Shown here: piece by piece, positions 51,683 to 60,136 of the stretch
Layout of the letters: the number at the start of each line of letters is the position of its first letter
How positions within the stretch are numbered: position 1 is the stretch's first letter
Assembly (NCBI RefSeq): GCF_000024125.1
Contig: NC_013222.1
Coordinates: 248,001 to 312,000 of the forward strand
Direction: 5' to 3'
Source: Robiginitalea biformata HTCC2501
Lineage (GTDB): Bacteria; Bacteroidota; Bacteroidia; Flavobacteriales; Flavobacteriaceae
DNA: 64,000 nt
Made by a program: the position numbers and the translations under genes
Notes under the pieces: generated by a model
What the model saw: the letters and a program-made list of their open reading frames with translations, nothing else
Told to the model about the DNA's origin: nothing
The model's database searches: none

Positions 51683-53035
51683 ATGAAAAAAAAATATATC
51701 GCAGCAGCAGGCAGCTTATTGCTGGCTGCCGGGCTTCTTACCCGGTGTACCAAAACTGAAACCATTACGGAAACCATCACGGAAACCGTAACAGACACCA
51801 TAATCCAAACCGAAATTGACACCCTGTTCCTGGACCCCTCCCTAGTGGCCGAAGGCAAGGAAATCTTCCGGCACGACACCTTTGGGGATGAGGCGTTCTG
51901 GAGTGGAGTTCTCCACTTGGACAAGGCGATCCTCGGGGAGGCCAACGGGGGCTACGGCGACGGTGTAAGCCCGGCTACCGCCCTGGTTGTGGGGCTCAAG
52001 GTAGATGCCGAAGCACTGCCCTCCGAGGTGGTCTCGGCCATCCAGGCCGGGCAGGTAGACCTCGAGGACCCGGCTACTACGGTGGAACTCCTCCGCCTGA
52101 ATTCCGTAGTGGGCGTGAAGGGGAATTTCGATGACAACGGTGATTTGTCCTCAATCGGAATTACGTGTGCACTGTGCCACTCTACTGTAGACGATTCCTT
52201 TGCCGACGGGATCGGCAAGCGGCTGGACGGGTACCCGAACAGGGATCTCAATGTGGGGGTGATCGTATCCCTTACGGATAACGCCCAATTCCTGGCCGAC
52301 CTCCTGCATGTGGACGAGGCCACGGTGCGCACTGTACTTACCGGATGGGGGCCCGGGAAATTCAACGCCGGGCTCATGGCAGACGGGATTGCCACCAAAC
52401 CCGACGGGTCCATCGCGGCGAACTTGCTTCCCGCGGCCTACGGACTACAGGGGGTACACCTGGCCACCTATACCGGGTGGGGGGACGTAACCTACTGGAA
52501 TGCCTTTGTGGCCAACCTTGAAATGCACGGGCAGGGTAACTTTACAGATGCACGGCTCAATGATCCGATCCAGTTCCCCATCGCGGCCGAAAACAATTTT
52601 GGAAACGTGACGAATTCCCCAGACCTCATTACCGGGAAACTGCCGGCACTGCAGGCCTACCAACTCTCGCTAAAAGCGCCTATCCCCCCCGTGGGAAGCT
52701 TTGACGCGGCTGCGGCCGAGCGTGGGAAGGTGGTCTTTGAAGGCGTGGCCCAGTGCGCCACTTGCCACATTGCCCCCATCTTTACCGATGCGGGCCAGAA
52801 CCTCCATACGGCCGAGGAAATTGGCATCGACGATTTTGAGGCCAAAAGGTCCCCCACCGGGAAATACCGGACCACTCCCCTCCGGGGATTGTGGGCCCGG
52901 ACCCAGGGAGGGTTTTACCACGACGGGCGCTTTGCCACTCTGGCGGAAGTGATCGATCACTACGATTCGCACTTTCAGCTGAACCTGTCAACCGCAGACA
53001 AGAACGACCTCAGCGAATATCTGATGTCCCTATAG
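51683..53035 (+). CDS. Diheme cytochrome c lipoprotein
   Basis: A 450-residue protein with two CxxCH heme sites: Cys162/Cys165/His166 (TCALCHST) and Cys358/Cys361/His362 (QCATCHIAP); the second heme region and PFD-like layout recall cytochrome c peroxidase or MauG. The N-terminus is a lipoprotein-type leader (LLTRC, Cys22) with an unusual Arg before the Cys, followed by an ETITETITETVTDT repeat (26-39) as linker. A stable hairpin terminator follows. It likely receives electrons from the neighbouring cupredoxin. Confidence 0.88.
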   Translation: MKKKYIAAAGSLLLAAGLLTRCTKTETITETITETVTDTIIQTEIDTLFLDPSLVAEGKEIFRHDTFGDEAFWSGVLHLDKAILGEANGGYGDGVSPATALVVGLKVDAEALPSEVVSAIQAGQVDLEDPATTVELLRLNSVVGVKGNFDDNGDLSSIGITCALCHSTVDDSFADGIGKRLDGYPNRDLNVGVIVSLTDNAQFLADLLHVDEATVRTVLTGWGPGKFNAGLMADGIATKPDGSIAANLLPAAYGLQGVHLATYTGWGDVTYWNAFVANLEMHGQGNFTDARLNDPIQFPIAAENNFGNVTNSPDLITGKLPALQAYQLSLKAPIPPVGSFDAAAAERGKVVFEGVAQCATCHIAPIFTDAGQNLHTAEEIGIDDFEAKRSPTGKYRTTPLRGLWARTQGGFYHDGRFATLAEVIDHYDSHFQLNLSTADKNDLSEYLMSL

Positions 53036-53074
53036 CATGGTTTGGTGGTTTAAGTTGGTTGGTTTGTTGTTTGC

Positions 53075-53108
53075 CCCAGACCCGTTCGTCCTCTACGACG
53101 GGTCTGGG
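53075..53108 (+). terminator. Hairpin terminator after the diheme cytochrome gene
   Basis: CCCAGACCCG pairs with CGGGTCTGGG, with a further TCGT/ACGA extension across one bulged T, giving a long GC stem 40 bases after the stop and followed by ATTTATT. It probably ends the DUF4142-cupredoxin-cytochrome transcript; 53036-53242 holds no gene. Confidence 0.75.
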
Positions 53109-53242
53109 ATTTATTGCTGCCGAAATCCGAGGGAAGGAGCCCGGCGGGACGTCTGGGATGTTACCTGGACAGGAGCCAGGCACTCTCCGGCCAGGGATCC
53201 CGATCTAGAACACGACAGTTATTGCAATCAAAACCATAGCTC

Positions 53243-54040
53243 ATGAAAAATTCAAAAATCATCTTTACCACCCTGTTTGCCTTTGGGGTGTATTTTGGCC
53301 TGGACGACCTGTATTTCGGCACCGTTCGAAATGGGATAGACCAGGTGGTCAACCAACGGGGCACCAGCCACAACCTGGCTTACCTCCTCTCCGGAATTCC
53401 CCTGTACCTGGGCCTGTTAATCATGCACCGGCCCCAGGATTTTTTCAAGGTTTTGGGATTAAGCGGCCCGTTAGGCCGCGCGGTGCGCTTTGCTTTTTTA
53501 TGCACCCTGCCCATGGTGTTGGGGTATGCGATCCTGTTTTCGCCCTCCCGGGAGGTCACCTTGAACGGCTTGTTGATTTCAGGTCTTGCAGCTGCCTTTT
53601 TTGAGGAAGTCTTTTACCGCGGGTTCCTCTTTGGACAACTCTACCGGTATACCCGCCTGGGCTTCATCCCAGCGGTGGCCCTGGGGGCGCTCCTGTTTGC
53701 CGCTATTCACCTGTACCAGAGCCAGGACCTCTGGATTTCGCTGGGGGTCTTTGCTACCACCTTCCTCGGGGCCGTGGTATTTGCCTGGACCTATGCGGAG
53801 TGGGATCACAACATCTGGGTTCCAGTCATGCTGCACCTGTTTATGAACCTGGCCTGGATGCTATTTGCGGTCAGTGACAATGCCCTCGGTGGCGTCTATG
53901 CCAATGTCTTTCGCATCGTTACGATCGGTGCCATTATTGGCCTGACCCTGTTCTATAAGCGACGACGCAACATCCCGCTGGAAGTGACCCGGCACACCCT
54001 CTGGCTCAAGCCCGGCCAACCCGTTGGATATACGCCATGA
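53243..54040 (+). CDS. CPBP-family intramembrane metalloprotease
   Basis: A 265-residue, multi-span membrane protein. The Abi/CAAX protease motif Glu121-Glu122-x3-Arg126 (FFEEVFYRGFLFG) is followed by the second His-containing motif AAIHLYQSQDLWIS and a third, VPVMLHLFMN. This family cuts prenylated or small peptides inside the membrane, but most bacterial copies have no known target. It overlaps the CcsBA start by 4 bases, so it is coupled to cytochrome biogenesis. Confidence 0.9.
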   Translation: MKNSKIIFTTLFAFGVYFGLDDLYFGTVRNGIDQVVNQRGTSHNLAYLLSGIPLYLGLLIMHRPQDFFKVLGLSGPLGRAVRFAFLCTLPMVLGYAILFSPSREVTLNGLLISGLAAAFFEEVFYRGFLFGQLYRYTRLGFIPAVALGALLFAAIHLYQSQDLWISLGVFATTFLGAVVFAWTYAEWDHNIWVPVMLHLFMNLAWMLFAVSDNALGGVYANVFRIVTIGAIIGLTLFYKRRRNIPLEVTRHTLWLKPGQPVGYTP

Positions 54041-57000
54041 ATCGAGTGCGCCCCACGCATTTTACTTCCCGGATCCTGGCTTACCTGGGCAGTACCCGGC
54101 TCATGGCCCTGCTCTTTCTAGCCCTGGGTGTCGCCATGGGATGGGCCACCTTTATCGAAAACGACCTGGGCACCCCGGCGGCCCAGGCCCTGGTTTACCG
54201 GGCCTGGTGGTTTGAGGGCCTGATGTTGCTCTTCGTGGTCAACTTCCTGCTAAACATCCGCAAATACGGCCTGGAAAAGCGGCGCAAATGGCCCGTACTC
54301 CTGGTACACGCCAGTCTTGTGATCATTATCCTAGGGGCCTTTGTAACCCGGTACTTTGGGTATACGGGGCTAATGACCATCCGGGAGGGGGAAGTGTCCA
54401 ATACGGTATACTCGGATGAGGCCTACCTGAGGGTTGCCATGGAGGAACCCAGGGGGTCGACACCTACCCGTCGCATCATCGAGCGCCCCGTACTACTATC
54501 CGGGGCCACCCCCTGGCACAATCGCTTTGAGTTGCACACCGAGTTCAACGGTAGCCCCATCCAGGTGTCGTATCGAGACTTTATTCCTGATGCACGCTAC
54601 CGGTTTAGGGAGCAAACCGGGGGGGCATTGTATCTCCGTATTGTGGAGACGCACCGGGATGAGCGGCATGAACACTATCTCAGGGAGGGGGTGAAAACAA
54701 ACTTCCACGGACACCTCTTTACACTGAATGCACCACAACCCGGAGCGTTTAATTTCACCTACATCTCGGACACCTTGTATTTAAGCCCATTCCGGGCCGG
54801 CTCCCATACCGACATGGTTTCCCGGGAATCCACCCCCCTGCCCCGCAGGGTAAATGAAAGGGCCAGACGGGGGCTTTATCGCTTTGGCGACCTGCAGTTT
54901 GCCCTGTCCGCCCCCCCCAGGGCGGGCATACTCCTGTTGGAACCCGCAAGGGCTGAACAGCGGGGGGAATCCCCGGATGCCCTCCTGCTGCAAATCCGGG
55001 CGGGGGATTCCGTTCGGGACACCGTGGTCCTGGGCCAGGCCAGGGCCGCCGGGGAACCGGTGCACCTCAACATAGACGGGAAGGATTTTGAACTGAGCTA
55101 CGGCAGCAAGCTGCACAGTCTTCCATTTGCCCTGGAACTCCTGGACTTCGACGCCCAAAAGTACCCTGGCACACAAACCGGGTATTCCGGGTTTAAAAGC
55201 CGGGTTCTGGTCCGGGACCCCGACCGGACCTTTGAGGCGGACATCTTTATGAACCATGTCCTGGATCACGGGGGGTTTCGGTTTTACCAGGCCTCCTTCC
55301 ATGCGGACGAAAAAGGGACCATCCTATCGGTAAACCACGATGCCGCCGGGACCTTGATCACCTATACGGGATACTTCCTGTTGTACCTGGGTCTCCTTGG
55401 CGTGCTCTTTAGCAGGCATACCCGCTTTGCCCGGGTGGTCCGGCAATTGAACGCCCATGCCGCCTCCCGGGCAGGGGTGCTGGGCCTGACACTCACCCTG
55501 AGCGGCGCCCTGGGGGCGCAACAGTCCCCGGACCCTACGCACCCGGAGATCCAGGCCCGCCTGGATTCCATTGTGGACTACTATGCCCCACCTCCTGACC
55601 ACACCTCCCGGTTTGCCGGGTTGGTCGTGCAGGATCCTGACGGCAGAATGAAACCCATGGACAGCTATGCTTCGGAGATCCTGCGCAAACTCAGCAAACG
55701 GGAGGTGTACCGCAACCTGACGGCAGACCAGGTGGTACATTCCATGCTGCAACTGCCCGAAATCTGGTTCAACGTCCCCCTGATCTACCTGGGCAAGGAT
55801 AGCCGGCCCCTGCGTAATTTGCTTGGGATATCCGTACCGCTGGACCGCGTGCCCCTGGTGGCCTTTTTTCGGGGGGATGGGGGATATAAGATCGAGGCCG
55901 AAGTAAAAACGGCGCACCGGGCCCGCATCCCCAGCCAGTTCCAAAAGGACCTCATTGCCGTTGACGGCCGGGTGCATCTGTTGCATGCGATCCTCTCTGG
56001 ACGGGCCATGCGGCTGTTCCCCCTCCCCGGTCACGACATGAACCTGTGGATTTCAACCGCCGAACTTGGGGAAAAAGCCCAGACCCTTACCGCTCCGGAT
56101 TCCACCTTCATCGCCCAGGCATTGCCCATCTACTTTGATGCCTGCAGCACGGCTGCCAGGACCGGCGACTACACCGAAGCAACTACCATTCTCAGGCACC
56201 TGGAACGCTTCCAGCGCCACCACGGAGCGGAGGTGATCCCAAACCCTCTGAAAATCAGGACAGAAATGCTGTACAATCGCCTGAACCTGTTCAAAAACCT
56301 GGTTCAGGCCTACCTCTTTGGGGGCCTGCTCTTGTTGGCACTGGCTATTCGAGGGATTTTCCGGGCGTCGCGACCCCTCCGATTGGGAATTCGACTGCTC
56401 ATGGCCGTCCTGTGGTTGTGCTATGCCATCCATACCGCGGGTTTGGGATTACGCTGGTACATCGCAGGACACGCCCCCTGGAGCGACGCCTATGAGACCA
56501 TGATATACATTGCTTGGGCCACCATGCTGTTCGGGATCTACCTGGGCCGGAAATCGGCTCTTGCCATGGCCTCCACGGCCTTTGTGGTATCCGTGATCCT
56601 GATGGTTGCCCACTGGAACTGGCTCGATCCGGCAGTAGCAAACCTGCAACCCGTACTGAACTCCTATTGGCTGATGATCCACGTAGCCATTATCGTTGCC
56701 AGTTACGGGCCGTTCACCGTAGCCATGATTCTCTGCCTGTTGGTCCTGGCGGGTATGGTGTTTTTGAACCGACGCAACCGCACCTCCCTATCAGCGCCCC
56801 TGCGCCAGCTCCTGCTTTTAGCCGAACTGGCCATGACCATGGGCCTGGTGATGCTGACCATAGGAAATTTCCTGGGCGGGCAATGGGCCAACGAAAGTTG
56901 GGGCCGCTACTGGGCCTGGGACCCAAAAGAAACTTGGGCATTGGTTAGCATCCTGGTCTATGCCCTGATCATCCACATGCGCCTGGTCCCGGGGTTGCGA

Positions 57001-57207
57001 GGCCGGTGGGTCTTTGCCATGATGGGGGTTGTGGGGTATTCGGCCATCCTGATGACATATTTTGGGGTAAACTTCTACCTCTCCGGCCTGCATGCTTATG
57101 CTAGTGGGGAGCAATTGGTTACCCCCTCCGTGGTCTTTTATGCTATCGGGGTCGTTGGTATTCTTGGGGTGGTATCCTATGTAAAAGCACATCGACACCA
57201 CGTATAA
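54037..57207 (+). CDS. Fused cytochrome c biogenesis protein CcsBA (ResB-CcsA)
   Basis: A 1056-residue System II cytochrome c synthetase. The N-terminal half is ResB-like (early helices, then a large periplasmic domain with beta strands), the C-terminal half is CcsA with the heme-handling signature WGRYWAWDPKETWAL starting at Trp955, where WD is conserved. It transports and attaches heme to CxxCH apocytochromes such as the diheme protein upstream. The middle also holds TLSGALGAQQSPDPTH, which may be a cleavage or linker site between the halves. Confidence 0.92.
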   Translation: MNRVRPTHFTSRILAYLGSTRLMALLFLALGVAMGWATFIENDLGTPAAQALVYRAWWFEGLMLLFVVNFLLNIRKYGLEKRRKWPVLLVHASLVIIILGAFVTRYFGYTGLMTIREGEVSNTVYSDEAYLRVAMEEPRGSTPTRRIIERPVLLSGATPWHNRFELHTEFNGSPIQVSYRDFIPDARYRFREQTGGALYLRIVETHRDERHEHYLREGVKTNFHGHLFTLNAPQPGAFNFTYISDTLYLSPFRAGSHTDMVSRESTPLPRRVNERARRGLYRFGDLQFALSAPPRAGILLLEPARAEQRGESPDALLLQIRAGDSVRDTVVLGQARAAGEPVHLNIDGKDFELSYGSKLHSLPFALELLDFDAQKYPGTQTGYSGFKSRVLVRDPDRTFEADIFMNHVLDHGGFRFYQASFHADEKGTILSVNHDAAGTLITYTGYFLLYLGLLGVLFSRHTRFARVVRQLNAHAASRAGVLGLTLTLSGALGAQQSPDPTHPEIQARLDSIVDYYAPPPDHTSRFAGLVVQDPDGRMKPMDSYASEILRKLSKREVYRNLTADQVVHSMLQLPEIWFNVPLIYLGKDSRPLRNLLGISVPLDRVPLVAFFRGDGGYKIEAEVKTAHRARIPSQFQKDLIAVDGRVHLLHAILSGRAMRLFPLPGHDMNLWISTAELGEKAQTLTAPDSTFIAQALPIYFDACSTAARTGDYTEATTILRHLERFQRHHGAEVIPNPLKIRTEMLYNRLNLFKNLVQAYLFGGLLLLALAIRGIFRASRPLRLGIRLLMAVLWLCYAIHTAGLGLRWYIAGHAPWSDAYETMIYIAWATMLFGIYLGRKSALAMASTAFVVSVILMVAHWNWLDPAVANLQPVLNSYWLMIHVAIIVASYGPFTVAMILCLLVLAGMVFLNRRNRTSLSAPLRQLLLLAELAMTMGLVMLTIGNFLGGQWANESWGRYWAWDPKETWALVSILVYALIIHMRLVPGLRGRWVFAMMGVVGYSAILMTYFGVNFYLSGLHAYASGEQLVTPSVVFYAIGVVGILGVVSYVKAHRHHV

Positions 57208-57250
57208 CCTCTTGAAATGCCCCATCCGGGTCCGAATTCCTAAGGATCGC

Positions 57251-57967
57251 TCAAAGTGCCTCCTTATAGATTGGGTATCCGGTCTGTACGTGCGCAGCAT
57301 CAACGCCCATGCCCAGCAGCAAGCCGTGTATCGACTTTTCAAAAGAGCGCGGGCCACAGACATAATAATTGGAAGCGTCTTTATGGACCACCTGCCGCAA
57401 CAGATTTTCGGAAATGTGCCCCGTATACCAGCCTTTCCCCGTTGGCACCGGACTCCGACTCACAACACAGGTAAAGCCATGACTTAAGAGGGATGCGAGT
57501 TCCTCCTCATAGAGCATGTCGGACGGTTCGCTAATGGCATAAACCAGGTGATGATCCGGATACAACTGTTTACCTTGGGCCGCAAGCTCCCGTAGGAGAG
57601 GTAGAAATGCAGTAATGCCGGTACCGGCAGCAAGGAATACCCCGGGGCCAATATACCTGTATACTTCCCAGGGAGCGGTTATCTGTAAAGTGGCCCCCGG
57701 CCAAAGGCGGGATAGGCTGCCAGTGAGACTCCCCGGGTTTGGGCGGATTTTCACGATCAGCTCAAGATAGGGGTCCGCGGGACGGTTGAACAAGGTAAAA
57801 GGAGCCACATCCAGCTCATGTCCTGGTTCCGCAATACTTACATCAATAGCCTGACCCGGTCTAAAGGTGTAACCGTCTGGTTTTTCCAATTGCAGTCGGA
57901 AGATATCCTGGTTAACGCGCTCAATCCCGAGAAGACTGACCTGATAGGGAAAAATAAATCCTCGCAT
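57251..57967 (-). CDS. FAD/NAD-binding flavin reductase (FNR-like), copy 2
   Basis: A 238-residue paralogue of the gene at 49331-50005: LEKPDGYTFRPGQAIDVSI, VAPFTLFNRPADPYLELIVKI, GVFLAAGTGITAFLPLLREL and SNYYVCGPRSFEKSIHGLLL align block by block. The start ATG 57967 is preceded by the leader TAAACAACACACC. The upstream open frame to 58054 lacks sense as a protein start. It converges with CcsBA. Partner unknown. Confidence 0.88.
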   Translation of the reverse strand: MRGFIFPYQVSLLGIERVNQDIFRLQLEKPDGYTFRPGQAIDVSIAEPGHELDVAPFTLFNRPADPYLELIVKIRPNPGSLTGSLSRLWPGATLQITAPWEVYRYIGPGVFLAAGTGITAFLPLLRELAAQGKQLYPDHHLVYAISEPSDMLYEEELASLLSHGFTCVVSRSPVPTGKGWYTGHISENLLRQVVHKDASNYYVCGPRSFEKSIHGLLLGMGVDAAHVQTGYPIYKEAL

Positions 57968-58376
57968 GGTGTGTTGTTTAGTCAATTTATCTATTGGATT
58001 CGTGTACGCCCCTGGGGTTACATCTGATAACACATCCGGCGCATATACCTCCAAACCCAGCCTGAAATAAAAGGAGTAGGTCCTCAGTCTCAGTTGCCTG
58101 TACGATCGCTTTGCGCTAGTAATGGAATCCGAACAGTAATGCCCAGGTCAATTTAAACCACATCACAATCGTCCGGTCGGCATGCTCTCTCTGCATCAAA
58201 TTAGCAACAAAACCTGCAGGATGTGTGCTAAAAAACCAGGGGCGTGCCCGGAAAAAACTCTCAAAAAAATAAAATTCTGGGCGCCAGGGAGATAGAAAAC
58301 CCTTAAAAAAATTTTAACATCCAGCGGATAGGGTAAACGGGTATATAACTGTTATAACCCCAAAAAACAACACACC
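57968..58376. other. Gene-free stretch between flavin reductase and DUF4382 gene
   Basis: About 410 bases without a convincing open frame or RNA gene. Towards the right end is AT-rich sequence with an imperfect hairpin GGGTATATAAC/GTTATAACCC (58339-58360), 17 bases before the DUF4382 ATG, which may sit in its 5' leader. Both flanking genes read outward, so promoters for each must be here, but no clear -7/-33 pair was seen. Confidence 0.5.
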
Positions 58377-59324
58377 ATGAAACGAGTAAACATGAAACGA
58401 ACGATTCAATCTGTAATCCTCGCAACGGCAGTAACCGCTTTTACTGCATGCAGCAGCGACGACCGAGGTGAATCCATGCCGGAGGAAACCTCGCAGACAA
58501 CCTTTAAAATCACCGATGCCCCTATTGACGACGCCCAGGTGGAAGGCGTCTTTGTCACCCTGGCCGACGTCCGCGTCGACGGGCAGTCCCTGGAGGGATT
58601 CTCCAAGACCACCATCGAACTTTCCGCCCTGGTGGAAGGGCAAACCCTGACACTCGGGGAGCTCGACCTGGCTGCGGACAGCTATTCCTCCCTGGAACTG
58701 GTCCTGGATACGCAAACCGATGCGGCCGGGAACACCCCGGCCAATTACATCGCCCTGGCCAACGGGACAAAAGAGGAGCTCGAGGCTTCGGCCGAAACCA
58801 TCCGCGTGACCGACGGCTTTGAGGTCATCGCCGGTGCAGCCAACGAAATCGTCATCGATTTTGACCTGCGGAAAACCATCACCAAGTCGCAGGGGGCCCT
58901 GGAGGCCGATTACGCCTTTGCCTCCACGAGCCAGCTCGAGGCAGGTATCCGCGTGGTTAACGAACAGGCAACCGGCGAGATTGAAGGTACTGTTACCGAT
59001 TCCCAGGACTACGCAGAAACCATTATCGTTTACGCCTACCCGGAAGGGACCTTCAATGCGGAGGCTGAAACCCAGGGCGAAGTGCAATTTGCCAATGCGG
59101 TGACCAGCAGCAAGGTGAGCGGCCTGGACAATTCCTACAGCCTGAATTTCCTGGAGGAAGGCACTTACGAGCTGGTCTTTGCATCCTATGAGGAAACCGA
59201 AGGCAGCGTGAATTTTGCAACCCTCCTGGAAGTGGAATCCACCACCGGGCTGAACCTCGGGGCACTGACCCTGTCCGCCGCCCTGCAACTCAGCGCGAAC
59301 GTAACCGTAACCGGGACGTTGTAA
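58377..59324 (+). CDS. DUF4382 lipoprotein
   Basis: A 315-residue lipoprotein (AVTAFTACSSDD lipobox). ITDAPIDDAQVEGVFVTLADVRV is the hallmark start of DUF4382 domains, followed by an Ig-like C-terminal part (GEIEGTVTDSQDYAETIIVYAY). The product is acidic and secreted to the outer membrane. Family function unknown; often linked to surface or stress proteins. An in-frame second Met at 58392 would also give a full signal. Confidence 0.9.
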   Translation: MKRVNMKRTIQSVILATAVTAFTACSSDDRGESMPEETSQTTFKITDAPIDDAQVEGVFVTLADVRVDGQSLEGFSKTTIELSALVEGQTLTLGELDLAADSYSSLELVLDTQTDAAGNTPANYIALANGTKEELEASAETIRVTDGFEVIAGAANEIVIDFDLRKTITKSQGALEADYAFASTSQLEAGIRVVNEQATGEIEGTVTDSQDYAETIIVYAYPEGTFNAEAETQGEVQFANAVTSSKVSGLDNSYSLNFLEEGTYELVFASYEETEGSVNFATLLEVESTTGLNLGALTLSAALQLSANVTVTGTL

Positions 59325-59356
59325 CCCCGGATAAAACCGGATCAAATATCTGAATG

Positions 59357-59384
59357 AAGCCCCAGCGGAATGCCGTTGGGGCTT
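59357..59384 (+). terminator. Terminator after the DUF4382 gene
   Basis: AAGCCCCA and TGGGGCTT pair around a 12-base loop (which can pair further), followed by ATTTAT, 33 bases after the stop. It separates the DUF4382 and CsbD transcripts. Confidence 0.7.
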
Positions 59385-59519
59385 ATTTATGCTCCCTATC
59401 GGAGCGAATAGTGGCAGCAAATCCATTGGAGCAAATATTCGAACCGTCCGGGCACCCCTGTCCCCTGTGATCATCTTATCTTATGGGTATTCAAGTTAAT
59501 AACAACAAAAACCCATATC

Positions 59520-59705
59520 ATGACGAATGAAGAATTGAAAGGAAAATGGAATCAGGTGAAAGGCAAGTTCAAGCAACGCTATGGCAACCTGACGGACGAC
59601 GACGTCACCTTCTCAGAAGGCAAGTTCGACGAAATGCTTGGGCGCATCCAGGAAAAAACCGGGAAGCGCAAGGAGGAAATCCGCAAGGAGATCGAAAGTT
59701 GGTAG
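59520..59705 (+). CDS. CsbD family stress protein
   Basis: A 61-residue protein matching CsbD: LKGKWNQVKGKFKQRYGNLT, DDVTFSEGKFDEMLGRIQEK and KRKEEIRKEIESW. These small charged helical proteins are induced by general stress in many bacteria, role unclear. It stands alone between two terminators. Confidence 0.95.
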   Translation: MTNEELKGKWNQVKGKFKQRYGNLTDDDVTFSEGKFDEMLGRIQEKTGKRKEEIRKEIESW

Positions 59706-59727
59706 GATCCCCGAGATTGAAAACCGC

Positions 59728-59755
59728 AAAAAGCCTCCGTTGGGGGCTTTTTTTT
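59728..59755 (+). terminator. Rho-independent terminator after csbD
   Basis: AAAGCCTCC, a short loop and GGGGGCTTT followed by eight T, 23 bases after the CsbD stop. It also marks the end of the GC-rich core. Confidence 0.85.
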
Positions 59756-59766
59756 GTCGATACGGC

Positions 59767-59881
59767 ATTGCTTGCCTGGCGGCAAGCTTCCCTACTCGCT
59801 CCATCAACACATTCTCAATAAGGAACAAGTCAAAACTTCGCGGTGGGATTGCTTGCCTGACGGCAAGCTTCCCTACTCGCT
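59767..59881. repeat. Pair of 34-bp repeats with internal stem
   Basis: The sequence starting ATTGCTTGCC and ending CCCTACTCGCT occurs at 59767-59800 and 59848-59881, differing at one base; each contains the stem CTTGCC/GGCAAG. Like the patch at 14.2 kb it lies where core meets AT-rich island, and both share GGGATTGCTT (on opposite strands). Confidence 0.8.
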
Positions 59882-59890
59882 CGTTTTGAA

Positions 59891-59979
59891 AACCAAAAAA
59901 AGAAACGCTTCGCTTACTTCCAAAAAAGAAGCGAGCTTCTTTTTTGGAAGCCCGCTCGCATTTCACTCTTTTTTTGGTT
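59891..59979. repeat. Nested inverted repeats at the right island boundary
   Basis: An inner perfect 15-bp stem (CTTCCAAAAAAGAAG at 59917-59931, complement at 59936-59950, 4-base loop) lies inside an outer pair AACCAAAAAAAG (59891-59902) and CTTTTTTTGGTT (59968-59979). The structure could be a cruciform, an attachment site or a strong bidirectional terminator. No coding capacity is supported in 59706-60136. Confidence 0.8.
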
Positions 59980-60136
59980 TATTCGTACCTCGGGTGGGAT
60001 TTATGAATTCATTTTTTTTGACTCAAAATGCCTCTATTTATCTGTTTATCAGATTTTTAAATTGTTAAAGTTCTCTGCTGATTTCCTTCTATTTCCTATT
60101 TTTAGTCCTAAACCGTCACTTTTCCGTCACCTGAAA

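Noticed and set aside
57968..58376. tRNA or structured RNA in the gap
   Set aside because: No cloverleaf or conserved riboswitch core could be built by eye.
14034..60067. 11-base TTAAATTGTTA at both island junctions (14034 and 60057) as an attachment core
   Set aside because: Short and AT-rich, and a near copy also occurs at 47522; the two islands carry different integrases, so chance is likely.
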